A DNA stretch of 64,000 bases, from NCBI GenBank assembly GCA_037976565.1, contig CP137668.1, positions 19,799,804 to 19,863,803 on the forward strand. The letters are read 5' to 3'. The first letter of the stretch is position 1, and each line of letters starts with the position of its first letter. Source of the DNA: Mesocentrotus franciscanus (lineage: Eukaryota > Echinodermata > Echinoidea > Camarodonta > Strongylocentrotidae). This document shows, one piece after another, positions 12,101 through 21,847 of this stretch. The position numbers and the translations under genes were made by a program. The notes beneath the pieces are model-generated. The model was not told the origin of the DNA, did not search any database, and saw nothing but the letters and a program-made list of their open reading frames with translations.

Positions 12101-14271
12101 ACTATATTGATAAACTAAGTGGTAGGAATACTCCTCTAGAGATTGGCAATGGTGTATACGTATAGTAAGCGTGAAATAAATCCGTCAACTTGGGAAATAA
12201 TTATAGGAAAAGATGTAGGATCATAGCGATATATCAGTATCATTATAGTAACCTATTTTCAAGTTCCTCTTTCCTATTGAATATCAAGTTTTAACTTGCT
12301 GTTTTATTTCACGCCTCTCTTCCTTTTCCCCTTTTCAGAGATGAGTTCCCGGAGGATATCTCTCTCCCAATGCCTTGGTTGCGAAACAATCTACTCGGTT
12401 CCGATCCTTGAAGACCAAGCAGCCCTTCTAGATCCGTCCTCATTCCTAGAGTATCAGATCACATGTGAAGACAACAGTCTGAAGATCTACTCTACCAATA
12501 ATCAGGAGGAACCCTTGCTGGCCTATGATAGCATCAATCGAGACACTCAATATGGCTATGATGGCTTCGGAGGAACAATCGGTAGCAATTATCACATTAA
12601 GCTCAACCAAGGTGAGTTATAAATCAAGTTTTTCCTTTTTATTGACTATAAGGTACCCAGGAAGTATGAATGACATGGGGTATAGGCCTATTCATCATAG
12701 TTTTCTATGAACACAGTCCCCCTCTCTCTCTCTCTCTCTCTCACTCACTCTCTGAACCAATTTACTTTTCAGTACTATACTATTGGGAATATGTTTAATA
12801 TTAATGATGACAGAGTGTATAAGTTTTTCTTTTAGACAATGGAGATAAAATTGAAATACTACAGTCTAACTTTTCAACATACTTTTACAAACTTCACTAA
12901 AAACATGCTGACAACTGACCAATATAAAAAAAAGAAATAAAGATAATTTTTCTTCAAGCAAATATTTCTTTTAATACTTTATCATTGTTTGATATTTTAC
13001 TATTGGTCCAATCTAAATCTCTAGACAGTGTGCATGTGGGAGCGTGCATGTGTGTGTATGTGTATGCGTGTGTGCTCAAAGTGAGTTAAATTCCTTTGAT
13101 AGACTTCATACCTTTGGTGACAAATTCTAAGAATGAATGTGACAATCTAGGATATAACCCATCCCAAATACATGTACATTGACTGTTGAGCGAGGTTTGC
13201 TGCTACACCACATATTCTTTCGACAGGATTAGCATCACCACCTACATTTTCTTTTAAATTATGGTTGACGTAATTGTGTTTGCCTAAATTCTTCCAGGAA
13301 CAATCTACAGAGCTGAGCATTGTCTTGACATAAACACGTTCTTGGGTGGAGGAACGAAGCTTCTGAAGATTAAACACTCTGATCAGATGATTGCTTTATT
13401 TGATGCCGATGTTCAGCTGGAGGCAGAACTTGGTAAGCGCTGAGAATAAGACTAAACCCTGTTCTGTATCTTGTGTAGATGTTAAAGTCATCCGATATAA
13501 GTAATAATCAAATGTCAAAATTGGCGCAGGTATAATGCAAAGGACATTATGAATCATAATTATGCCTGTGTCGGGGTCTTGGACTAATGCCTTGGCGTCA
13601 AAGTTAATCTCCTTCAATCGAAAGTTCTTTCCTCTAGACATAAATTCCACTAAAGTGGAACATCATAATTGCAGAGACTTCCAAAATTTCAACTCAAGTT
13701 CTATTGTATTGCCTATACTACAGAAATCCTGTTTATCACGCAATATCTCATTGTAATATGTATGCGCATTTCAATAGGTGACGCACCCGGCTAGTGAAAT
13801 TGCCCGAGGTTGATATTTCAAAGGTCTTTTTGATTGGCTTATGTCAGCATTAAAAATAATAAATCTAGTTATCCGATCTGACATAAAGTAAGCTTCCGTT
13901 TGGACCGCATCTTACCATATGCTTCTCTCCACTGCCTTTTCATTCCAGCCATGGAAGATAAGAAGACGGAGTTGCGTACCACCCGTGGTGGCGAGGCCAT
14001 TCACACAATCCAAAGTAGTAATTGCATCTTCCACGCTCCCTACACTCTAGTCTGGATGGACTTCAGCCGTGGGGCTATTCGGTATGGTACCTACGACGAG
14101 GTGAATCACCAGAGAAGTGACCCGTGTATCACCTTCGACCTCCGTGAAAATCACAAGGTCAAATACATCTCGTTTGGGCAACAGCATGCCACGTGGGATG
14201 TTACACATCACGTGATTGAGAAGAAGATTATGTACACCAAGGAGTTGATCTCCCATGTGATAGAGCCTTAG
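30..14271 (+). CDS. Multi-module FAMeT-like protein, 3' part of gene (16 exons visible)
   Basis: Sixteen exons can be joined with GT-AG junctions into 1313 uninterrupted codons ending at TAG 14269-14271; the 5' end is outside the window. Exons: 30-194, 828-1097, 1827-1979, 3323-3589, 4483-5661, 6137-6175, 6778-6804, 7552-7725, 8075-8166, 8670-8898, 9611-9766, 10597-10884, 11587-11760, 12339-12611, 13298-13432, 13949-14271. A short exon (about 45-58 codons, ending in patterns such as DYYSIG or SYTIG) alternates with a longer one (about 90-107 codons, with patterns such as FYLSWRNGRMKFG and IRYIGCISYEYVASWNLF). This resembles the Methyltransf_FA/FAMeT domain also found in CPAMD8-like proteins. 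Such domains in animals are mostly extracellular recognition modules, not proven enzymes. Between modules lies a charged linker. No transmembrane segment is seen in the visible part. The exon structure is firm; the domain name is moderate; function is unknown. Confidence 0.75.
828..1097 (+). CDS. FAMeT-like gene, visible exon 2 (module 1, second half)
   Basis: Acceptor accgcag ends at 827; donor gtatct starts at 1098. It is phase 1 at both ends, 90 codons. It contains IFFRIERRQLEIWN, the counterpart of the FWxSWxxGxIxVG core of FAMeT domains, and ends EIEG, like the exon at 3323-3589. Intron 195-827 holds nothing recognisable. Confidence 0.75.
1827..1979 (+). CDS. FAMeT-like gene, visible exon 3 (module 2, first half)
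   Basis: Acceptor tgtaag ends at 1826; donor gtaagg starts at 1980; 51 codons, phase 1-1. It ends FMEFRRQDGTSYTIG, parallel to visible exons 1 and 8. The exon is too short and its frame too fragmentary to stand out as an ORF; it was found by matching the module pattern and splice phases. Confidence 0.7.
3323..3589 (+). CDS. FAMeT-like gene, visible exon 4 (module 2, second half)
   Basis: Acceptor gcatgcag ends at 3322; donor gtaggt starts at 3590; 89 codons, phase 1-1. It starts EMGTKPTQTSVI, comparable to ELSTQPRQTSRI at the start of the exon at 828, so the two modules are paralogous. It ends VEEIEG. Confidence 0.75.
4483..5661 (+). CDS. FAMeT-like gene, visible exon 5: charged linker with tandem repeats
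   Basis: A single 1179-nt exon (393 codons, phase 1-1; acceptor aacacag ends 4482, donor gtatac at 5662). It codes for six tandem 44-residue units, each alternating an acidic part (DTEPENEPEEEAK) with a Lys/Arg-rich part (KPERKRKGNKGGRRRGKSK), followed by a different acidic repeat of about 15 residues (EPVIEDTVEETEPLI). No fold is expected; it is probably a flexible, disordered spacer between modules 2 and 3. A long Ser-rich reading on the opposite strand (4457-5578) exists only because the repeat keeps that frame open. Confidence 0.8.
4561..5352 (+). repeat. Coding minisatellite, 132-bp units
   Basis: The phrase ctaagggtgacagccccggc begins at 4561, 4693, 4825, 4957, 5089 and 5221, exactly 132 bp apart. 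Units are almost identical, with only scattered substitutions. 132 is divisible by three, so changes in copy number keep the frame. The last unit decays toward 5352. Confidence 0.95.
5336..5480 (+). repeat. Coding minisatellite, ~45-bp units
   Basis: Three copies of a unit encoding EPVIEDTVEETEPLI (15 residues, 45 bp) follow directly after the 132-bp array inside the same exon. The first two are nearly identical at the DNA level. Confidence 0.85.
6137..6175 (+). CDS. FAMeT-like gene, visible exon 6 (13-codon mini-exon)
   Basis: Acceptor cacgcag ends 6136; donor gtaaga starts 6176. It is phase 1-1 and open only in the frame of the gene (reads VGESVSQDVVKP). It probably extends the flexible linker. 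Supported by splice signals and frame only. Confidence 0.55.
6355..6418 (+). repeat. 10-bp tandem repeat (taccttaaa)
   Basis: About six tandem copies of the 10-mer ttaaatacct in an intron of the FAMeT-like gene. Simple repeat, no function implied. Confidence 0.85.
6778..6804 (+). CDS. FAMeT-like gene, visible exon 7 (9-codon mini-exon)
   Basis: Acceptor tttttgtag ends 6777; donor gtaagg starts 6805; phase 1-1, reads VVKPFNEEP. With the 13-codon exon before it, it forms a stalk of very small symmetric exons that could be skipped without shifting the frame. Confidence 0.5.
7552..7725 (+). CDS. FAMeT-like gene, visible exon 8 (module 3, first part)
   Basis: Acceptor ttcttcag ends 7551; donor gtgaga starts 7726; 58 codons, phase 1-1. 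Residues LQFDFSVTIHTGFAILL then DYYSIG give one of the clearest matches to the N-terminal half of a FAMeT domain (core beta strands followed by YxIxIG). Confidence 0.75.
8075..8166 (+). CDS. FAMeT-like gene, visible exon 9 (module 3, middle)
   Basis: Acceptor tatggcag ends 8074; donor gtacgt starts 8167. It enters in phase 1 and leaves in phase 0, the only phase-0 boundary of the gene. It reads ITEDNTYMVQRCNKETEEC; the two Cys could pair. The second half of the module was split by an extra intron here. Confidence 0.65.
8670..8898 (+). CDS. FAMeT-like gene, visible exon 10 (module 3, last part)
   Basis: Starts GEGTEIF in phase 0 after acceptor tgaaag (8669) and ends before gtaagt (8899). It contains YWFSLLYEGAVVG and IRYIGCISYEYVASWNLF, the most typical FAMeT-like C-terminal half in this gene. 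Confidence 0.75.
8899..9610. other. Intron with polypurine tract
   Basis: Roughly 8960-9360 is dominated by GA-rich simple sequence (gagagagaga and variants). The long reverse-strand Ser/Leu-rich readings here are by-products of this tract. No gene seen. Confidence 0.8.
9611..9766 (+). CDS. FAMeT-like gene, visible exon 11 (module 4, first half)
   Basis: Acceptor tgtacag ends 9610; donor gtgagt starts 9767; 52 codons, phase 1-1. It contains VVFSVEAKHLLIIRLY followed by DVYRI, matching the pattern of the other short exons. Confidence 0.7.
9767..10596. other. Intron, no recognised feature
   Basis: AT-rich intron of the FAMeT-like gene. No ORF with family resemblance, no TE ends and no RNA gene were seen. 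Confidence 0.6.
10597..10884 (+). CDS. FAMeT-like gene, visible exon 12 (module 4, second half)
   Basis: Acceptor taacaaag ends 10596; donor gttagt starts 10885; 96 codons, phase 1-1. FYLSWRNGRMKFG is the textbook FWxSWxxGxIxVG core of a FAMeT domain, followed by VTELEFIAGYDS, matching VxYVGVSTG. GC content is higher than in the flanking introns, as expected for coding sequence. Confidence 0.8.
11587..11760 (+). CDS. FAMeT-like gene, visible exon 13 (module 5, first half)
   Basis: Acceptor cttatag ends 11586; donor gtaagt starts 11761; 58 codons, phase 1-1. It contains APFIDLKIKASGTVLVALTT, the strand pattern of the module N-terminal half, and ends DMVLI. Confidence 0.7.
12339..12611 (+). 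CDS. FAMeT-like gene, visible exon 14 (module 5, second half)
   Basis: Acceptor ttttcag ends 12338; donor gtgagt starts 12612; 91 codons, phase 1-1. It contains FLEYQITCEDNSLKIYS, the degenerate counterpart of the WxSWxxGxIxVG core, and two further Cys in QCLGCET. Confidence 0.7.
12612..13297. repeat. Intron with (CT)n and (TG)n microsatellites
   Basis: A (ct)n run at about 12721-12750 and TG-rich sequence at 13030-13075. Nothing else recognised. Confidence 0.75.
13298..13432 (+). CDS. FAMeT-like gene, visible exon 15 (module 6, first half)
   Basis: Acceptor cttccag ends 13297; donor gtaagc starts 13433; 45 codons, phase 1-1. It reads GTKLLKIKHSDQMIALFDAD at its core, a shortened version of the module's first half. 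Confidence 0.7.
13949..14271 (+). CDS. FAMeT-like gene, terminal coding exon (module 6, second half)
   Basis: Acceptor attccag ends 13948; 107 codons to TAG 14269-14271. YTLVWMDFSRGAIRYG and VKYISFGQQHATWDV fit the FAMeT C-terminal half. After the domain only about 20 residues remain, with no hydrophobic segment and so no C-terminal membrane anchor. Confidence 0.8.
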
Positions 14272-14932
14272 ACGTAGCCCTACTCTTCAAATTAAGCAAC
14301 CACCACTTTAATTTGTGCCAATGGTATTTTACAACGTTTAATTTGCTAAAGAGAGAAAAGTATTACCTGTTACCATGATTAGAAATAAGCATGCTAAAGT
14401 TATTTCTCATAAGTATTAACTTTGTTTCATCTAAATTCATTATCAAAAAGTCATTATTTCCTAATGTGTATTAAATATTTTCACATGAGGCAATACCTTA
14501 ATTATTTCTTGAAACGCATACCAATTAAACGTAATTAAACTTTTCCTCTTATTTTCCCATACCCTGGCAAAGGTGAGGAAGGATTTGAATATCGAAACAA
14601 CTGAAAAGGAAACAAGCAAAACAATTTATAAAGGCATGCTAATGATTCTATTAACTAAAATTCATAGTAACAGTGCCTTACAAATATAATGTATAAACTT
14701 CACGACTATAAAAGCTTTCAGTTATTTCCACTTTTTGGAGTGGTGTGTTGCTAATGGCTTGGAACGACAATGACTTTTATGGCATATCTATGAATTTTCA
14801 TTAGTTTGTAAACTATTGAAATTATCATTCTATTTATAAGTAAACTTTAATGAACATTTTTAAATGAGACTTCTTTGCGTAGTATATGTTACATAAAATT
14901 GTTGAATGCTAAAGATGTACAATAATTTAAAG

Positions 14933-14938
14933 AATAAA
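14933..14938 (+). terminator. Candidate polyadenylation signal of the FAMeT-like gene
   Basis: AATAAA about 660 bp after the stop codon, the first canonical hexamer seen downstream; another lies at about 15008. Which is used cannot be told. Confidence 0.4.
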
Positions 14939-16240
14939 ATTACAGAAAGGCTGTAATATCTCTTAAAGGCATGACAAGTAACATGAATCAGGGGGTAGTA
15001 TATTTTAATAAAATACATGTATCATATATATCTGATCTTAGGCCAATGGCTTATATTCGTAAGTTTGACATGTTGAAGTAATTTTTAGGGGAAATTTGCT
15101 TATGGTTTATCCTGAATTAGATCAATAAATTATCTTCTAGAACAGGTGTCCTCAAACGTTTTACATGACGGTCCGGATGTGATTTCCATGAAAGCTAAAG
15201 GGTCTGAAACTTTCATGGGATGCCATTTGCGCGAAAATTCTTCCGGTCATTCGACTCGTATACCTTAAAATTGAAGTAGATTCAGTAAAACTATACGTTA
15301 CTATTAATTGCTGGAAAGTCGGGCACGACTCAAACATTGCTCAATTTTGGTTCAAACTCAGACAATCTACTCCAAAAAATTTACATTGACATGTCCTACG
15401 GTCCAGATGCAGACTTTGAGAAGCCCCGTTCTAGAACTTAATTTCATTTATTATACCTTTCAGAGCACATGCATATGCTCTGTTATCTTCCTGCATACAA
15501 TGAAAAAGTTCAAAAAAATGATAATAAAATTGGTGAAAGGGAAATTTGCTCTCATTATTGTTTTATTCATGCATTGTAGGCATGACGATGAATACAGCGA
15601 GAACTGGCTGCAGTGATTCGATGTAGATACAACGAGGAATTGAAGAAACACCGCTGATTGTGTGACGGAGAGGCATTGTGGGTAAATGTGTGTGCGTATG
15701 TGCGTGTGCCCATGTGTGTCACTGGGCTTTCACATCGTCTTTCAAAGCCAAATCCAATAATATTTATAATGGGACTAACTTAAATTGTCACAATAAGGCA
15801 GAGGGATGGAGAAATAGAGAAAGGAAAAGGAGAGGAAGAGATTTGGAGTAAATCGTGAGAGAAGGGGGGGTAAATCAGAGAGAGCTTAATTAAGAGGCAT
15901 GGCAAAAGAAACAACGAAGGTCAGGAACATGGGAAATAGTAAAAAAAAAAAAAAAAAAGGGTTTAAAAATAGTAATATTTGGGCTCTATGCTTGTGATTG
16001 AAAGATACTTATTTTGGAGTTCCTCATGTGTTCAGCCTCCAAAGGCCCTTGCTCCCTGTTAATTTTCATTATGAAGTAGCCTTGATTTATTCAGTGAAAT
16101 TCGAAACTAATTTTGTATACTACTCTTTTCATTTTTACATTTGATATATATCAATTCAAATTAATTTGTAAATTTTCTATTTAAAAATCAGCAAAGTCAC
16201 AACAAGAAAGCTTCATGTAGTTTGCTAAATTTATCTCTCT
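14939..16240. other. Intergenic, no recognised gene
   Basis: AT-rich sequence with GT-rich and GA-rich simple repeats (15690-15720, 15800-15900) and an A18 run at about 15941. The short readings here have no family resemblance. Confidence 0.6.
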
Positions 16241-16319
16241 TTTTTTTATAGCTCATGTAAGTTATTGTCCGTCGGCCGTTGTCCGTAAGCTTTGTACATT
16301 TTCAACTTCTCCTCAAAAA

Positions 16320-16960
16320 CACACGTCCGGATTAGGTAGGAATCATCCTCAGGCAAGGGAGATCTACAGTTGTTCAAAGGGGATACATTAACCCCAAGGG
16401 GGGCCTGGGGTGCAGCGCATCCAAAGTTCCTCAGTGGCGGTAATTGCAACAACAAAAATCTTTTTCTTGAAAACCCCCATGGCTGAATGATGAATCTTAC
16501 CAAAATTTGCAGGAATCACTTGCAGGAAAGGGAGATCTAAAGTTGTTCAAATGTGTTGTTATTTTTGTATACCCCCAAAGAGGGCTTGGGGCAACCATCA
16601 ATATCCACCATTCAAACAGCAATGCAAGCAAGACAAACTTTAAAATGCACGCACTCACTGTCGAAAAATAGTTTTACAAATTGTTCTATTTGAATCAAGG
16701 CTATCTCTTCAAAATGCCTAGTTATCCTCATTTGTTATTTCATATTATACCTCATGAAGTGTAGATATGTTTTTATCCCAAAATGTTGGTATGAATTCTG
16801 GCTAAACATTGCAGGAATCATTTTTATTTAAAGAAGACCTAAATTTGTTCGAATGCAATACCTGCCCCTGCAGGGAACTTGGGAGCAGCACTCCTAAATT
16901 GCACTACTGTTCAAATAAATCCTATGTTCCTGGTGTAGAGGGGATGGGAGCTTGGTCCCC
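16320..16960. repeat. Divergent tandem repeat, about three units
   Basis: A phrase of the form caggaa...gagatctaaagttgttcaaa...ccccaaggggggcctgggg recurs at roughly 16350, 16510 and 16810 with strong divergence. It looks like an old tandem array; no coding role. Confidence 0.5.
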
Positions 16961-18441
16961 AATTGCAAAGCCCCTACTTTCATCGGCTCAGGTGAGCGTA
17001 AGGTCCACTGACCTCTATTTCATTCTTTTTTTCTTTTTTTTGTGGAGGGCTCATGACAAGTCACATTTAACTCATTTTATGCTCTCCCCTCTCAATTCCT
17101 TTTTTACGAATATGCATATTACACATCTCTATCATTCCATTATCATCAACATTATCATTATCTTCACCTACAACATAATTCTGTCGATCTTCACACACAC
17201 CATTCCACTCCTCTGTCTCTTCCTGTCTAAACCTATTTTCACTTATCACTTTGCAATCCCTCTCTCCTTGCAAGTCCAGGAGTTTATTCTTCCACAAATG
17301 TTCTATTACTGAGACAAAAAGCAATTCATTTACCAATACATTTATTATCTCCTTGTAATACTGGTGTTCCTCTCAAATAACATCACAACATTTGGAACTA
17401 CGTGTAGACATAAGAATCTCAGAATCATTAAGTTCAAAATATTGTGCAAAAGGTTTTTTATCAAAGACAAAGGCACTTTCATGATACAGCCAAAACGGAA
17501 TTGAATTAATGATGGAATTATCGATATAATGTCACAAGTTTATTGATGTGAGAGCAACATAAAACCATAAACCATGGCATTGTGATTCATGTGACATCTT
17601 AAGAAAAATTCTATCATAAATCTTCTGGTAAATCAAGTGCACAATTTATATCTTGTTACCTGTTACTTGAATATTCATTGGAGGTTCCTAACTGGTAGAT
17701 TTTGGCATAAAAATATTCATCACATATATTTTTCTTGAAAGAATAAATGTTACTGCCCTGAATCCTATATCTGGCTAGAAATAAGGTCTGCATTTACACT
17801 CCACATTTTGTATATAATTACAAGGAACAGGATCGCAACTTTCGAAAAAATTAACCTAAGGCAATTTCTGAGTACGTCACCTTTTGAAATGTGTGAAAAT
17901 GACATACGACAAGAGTATTGAAATTGCGATATGTTAGGAAATCTTAACTTCATTTTATTACTACAAACTTGATGACATTCAGCATTTTACACATAAATTG
18001 TTTCTAATAATATTGTCTTTTCAATTTAAAACAGCCTCCTGAATTTTTTTACTTTTGTGATAGGGAGAATTACTCAGATACATACTTGACTTTAGTGTTT
18101 TAGTCAATATAAGTTTTGCATGAATTAGATGAGCTGAGACAAAATGTATGATTTATGAGCACAAAGCCAGAAAGGCAATGGATAATTTGGTATTTTAAAC
18201 TCAGCTTAGTTTTTAGAGAATAAACTTGTATATTATGGCAATGAAATGCAAACTTTTACATAATCATAAAATCTATAAGTTTGGGGCAAAAGAGACGTTA
18301 CATCAGTTAAAGCAGAAGTCAACCCTGATGTTAATTTCATTTGAATGGAAGCAGAATATTTAGAGAAACAGATAAGTGAGCATAATCAAATGAGAAATAA
18401 ACTAATGAATTTTTAAAGTTATCATCAATCAAACACAGATC

Positions 18442-18744
18442 GGCAACTCTGTGACGTATCTTGAGAGGTCCTCTCCTATTTGTTCTGTACTAAAAAAATA
18501 AATAATAAAAAAATTGCTTTTTCTCTGATGAAAATTTTCAATAATACATGCACTCTCAATATAATCATTGCAAGTAGGACCTTTGTTTGACAAAACCCCT
18601 GAATGAAACAATTTATTCCTTCTTCAACTAAGAAAAGGGATTTTTCTTTTTTTTCTTCTTCTTTTTCCCCCCTTTTTCTAGGCCTAATATTTTAGTGCAG
18701 AGCACAATGGGAGAGGACCTCGCAAGATATGTCACAGAGTTGCC
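18442..18744. mobile_element. Foldback/MITE-like inverted repeat
   Basis: The left arm (ggcaactctgtgacgtatct...gaggtcctctcc...) and the right arm near 18690-18744 are imperfect reverse complements over roughly 60 bp, separated by about 180 bp of AT-rich sequence. No target-site duplication was identified, so family is unknown. Confidence 0.6.
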
Positions 18745-19559
18745 AATTCTTGTTTGATTTCTATTTCACCGATTCCAAAATAAAAAAATATTATTTTTAA
18801 TTGGATTTTGCTAAAAAACTACACTCACAAGTTTCATTAATTTTTCTTCTTCTATTAAAACCAAGTATATGTCAAAGTGGACTTCCACTATAATCTTACA
18901 CTGATACAAATGTATCATTTTAATTGGAACCTTCACAGGCATGATATGAGAAGGATTTGTACTGACTGAACAACCCTTGCCTGAACAATTGGATTCCAGA
19001 AAAATTCTTTAGTAATCTGGAGATGTTTCTTTCGACGGTAAACATACATGTACTGGCTAAAGAGCATGTACAACTGTGATGAAATTAGGCATATCTGCAG
19101 TCCAGAAGCCTCAGAGAATCTTTGACTTGGCATAAAAGGCCACCCCCCAAAAAAAAAGTTTGCAAAGACATTACTGGAGGAAAAGGAGAGACATCAAAAG
19201 CCTTTGTATGTATGAACTCTCCTGGGGAATTTTATTCCACCACTGCTTCATGTTCAAGAGGCAAAACACAAAGAACCTGTTCCTGTCACAAGGTCCACTA
19301 GCTTGTGATACCACTAAACCAGCCCTGCTAGTTCAAGACAAAAAGTGGTATATCCGTGCGAAAAGTCCGCTTCATGTCCGGTTCGGGTCCGCTCAGGGTG
19401 CACTCAGGGTGAGCCCAGGCTACGACCAGGCTGCGATCCACATCTCTACCATTGTAATTTGCATACCCGGTAACACAAGATTGCTTATCAACCAATCACC
19501 AACACTTTTTCATGTAGCCATGGTTAACACATGAAATTGAATAAGCATATTGATTACAG

Positions 19560-19930
19560 ACAATTGATAGCATTACTTCATGATCCTCCTTCCAGGCTTA
19601 CAAACGATGTGTGTCACTTCATTTTTACAAGACTTTACAACCAGTATATTGAATGGCCAACAGGCGACCGATTGCGTAAAGTCCTCCATGGGTACATGAG
19701 TAATCACAACATGCCCCAATGAGCCGGTGCAGTTGACGGCACCCACATTCATGTTCCCCGAGTTTTAGTGTCTGGTCAAATATTCTGGATGTTGAAGTCT
19801 TAACCAATCACTGCAGCCTATGTCTACCGGTACATCAAAAGAAACATCTAACTTCAGAACAGTATGACAGATGGTTTTTAACACACTGGGTATCTAGGAG
19901 ATGGTATTCCAAATCACACCATCGAGTGGA
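19560..19930 (+). pseudogene. PIF/Harbinger transposase remnant
   Basis: In one frame the sequence reads YIEWPTGDRLRKVL, then MPQ-stop-AGAVDGTHIHV, the region around the first catalytic Asp of HARBI1-like nucleases (usual pattern: QCAGAVDGTHI). A TGA at 19721-19723 replaces the expected Cys codon. Downstream only scraps such as YLGDGIPNH remain. It is dead and lacks the later catalytic residues. Confidence 0.65.
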
Positions 19931-21452
19931 AACTATATTTATTCTCCAATATATGGCAACATAACCATAAAGATATTGGAGTTCTATGTGCAGAAATGGA
20001 TGGGCAATTGGCCAACAGACAGAATAAATGAAATGAAGAATGTAGAGTTGAGTGTAGATGGGAAAAAGTGAGGGGATTGAAGGTAGTGGAAAACATCGAC
20101 TGACCAAATTGAAAATTAAGAAACTACAGGGGCACTATGGAGCTGCCATCCCTGCCATGAACCTGTATCCTATTCCAAGTCAATGGAATCTATCACTTTG
20201 AGATGGGGTGATGATAAGTTGTGAGGAGCTTATGCTTCCTTCACAGTCTGTCTTGAGTACCCGCATTGACCCTCCTAACAGAGTTGTGCCCATAAAAAAC
20301 AACAAATATAGGCAACTAGAAAAGCAATAGTCAGTTGTTTTGACTTCCGAGAGAATTTCAGAAGATAAAAATTTCGACGGGACAAAATTCAGGGCCATCA
20401 AAACGTAGCAAGATTTCAATATTCGCACACTGGATCACACTTTGAAGAGATAATCCTGACAGGAGTCAGGCAAGCTGCAGAATGTACAGAACATGGGCTT
20501 AGTTCATTCTGTTTTGTGAGAGTTTGAGAAAGATTTTATTGGAATGACAATGAAACAACATACCTCAGGCTCATTGCCCTCTGTTCAAAGGAGACTATCC
20601 AGGCACAACTGGATGGTTGTACTAGAAACATCCACATATATTACACTCTGTCTGCACAAATGATGGAGAAAGGGCATGAGAAGACATCCAAAGCATGTCA
20701 AACAAAAATTGAAGCTCAAGAGTTCTCACTAGAATGTGTTGGACAGCATGAAAAGGAGTGGGTCAGGAAGAAAGGTACGACTTTACTTTGACTGGATGTA
20801 TGTTGTTTCAGGTAACAATCGAGTAGCACCTGTAGCGGATGCCATCTTGGAGTAGACGAGGTGCACATTATCTAGTGTGTTACTTTTCAAACAATAACTC
20901 AGGAAGTCAATAATTATCTATGTCTAATTCAAAATTTTGACACCACAAAGAAATTAGCGCACAAAGCATCTAAAAGCTTTAGATGATGATATGTCCAGCA
21001 GTACAGTCTGGATAAATTGACACGACCTGTGCTCGCATAACATCAAGGACACTATATCATGCCGAGATGAAATATAATTTGTACTGTGGAGCTTTTCGCT
21101 GGCTTACTCTTAATAAGACCACTCTTAATTACTTGGGAGTGTAAGAAAAGCACTTGAGCAGAAAAGAATTTATAAAAAGAAGAAATGGATTGAGAAATAG
21201 AATGCTCTTCAGCAGATGATGAATTGCATTTTTTCGTCTAATTACTACTTCCAGGATAAAAAAAATAACAATGTTACAGAATTTGAGTGATTCATTCCCA
21301 TACAAGTCCGCAAATAGAACTATTAGCTAAAGGGTTCTAGTGATTAAATCTGTCTCATTTTCATCTCTTCTTCCTTCTTCTGCTCATATAATGTTTTAAA
21401 AAATTCCCTTTCATCGCACTTTACTGAAACCTTCTTGCCCTATTTTGCATTC
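19931..21452. other. Intergenic, no recognised gene
   Basis: Mixed degenerate sequence between the Harbinger remnant and the tubulin 3' end. Broken readings on both strands; nothing could be assigned. Confidence 0.5.
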
Positions 21453-21806
21453 GACGCAAGACCGATTCTTGAATACATATTACATGATTTTAATACACAT
21501 GGTTCTTTCTGTTCGCTGCTTCTTATGAAGGTGTACATCCTACCACAAGCACTCCTTCACTGTGGATGGACTATCTCTTTCATGTGCTGCTGGATTCTTC
21601 AACCCTCAGCCGCACTCTCATGGTCCCACACGCAAGACCAGATTCTTGAATACATATTACATGATTTTAATACACATGGTTCTTTCTGTTCGCTGCTTCT
21701 TATGAAAGTGTACATCCTACCACCAACACTCGGTCTTTATTGATGGACTATCTCTGTTATGTGCTGCTGAATTCTTCAACCCTCAGCGGCGCTGTCATAG
21801 TCCCTG
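21453..21806. repeat. 177-bp tandem duplication across the tubulin 3' end
   Basis: The segment starting acgcaagaccgattcttgaa (21454) is repeated from 21630 with few changes. The second unit runs into the last 30 bp of the tubulin coding exon, so a partial copy of the exon end (gattcttcaaccctcagc) lies at about 21592-21626. Confidence 0.85.
21736..21741 (-). terminator. Candidate polyadenylation signal of the tubulin gene
   Basis: AATAAA on the minus strand, 35 bases after the stop codon. It lies in the second unit of the 177-bp duplication; the first unit does not have the hexamer. Confidence 0.45.
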
Positions 21807-21847
21807 ATGACTTGATTCACTGTGGCAAATGCGTCTTCGAAGTCCAT
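21776..21847 (-). CDS. Tubulin exon 11 (stop codon)
   Basis: Acceptor ctttcag precedes 21847; 23 codons then TGA. It reads MDFEDAFATVNQVIRDYDS, the end of helix H12 (compare EDFLDSFTSLEQVVASY in human delta), with a very short tail. Confidence 0.88.
   Translation of the reverse strand: MDFEDAFATVNQVIRDYDSAAEG

Noticed and set aside
16809..17312. 167-codon + strand reading
   Set aside because: AT-rich low-complexity translation without family resemblance, splice context or conserved pattern; it starts in a divergent repeat.
19160..19534. 124-codon + strand reading
   Set aside because: No recognisable domain; adjacent to a degenerate Harbinger remnant, composition not gene-like.
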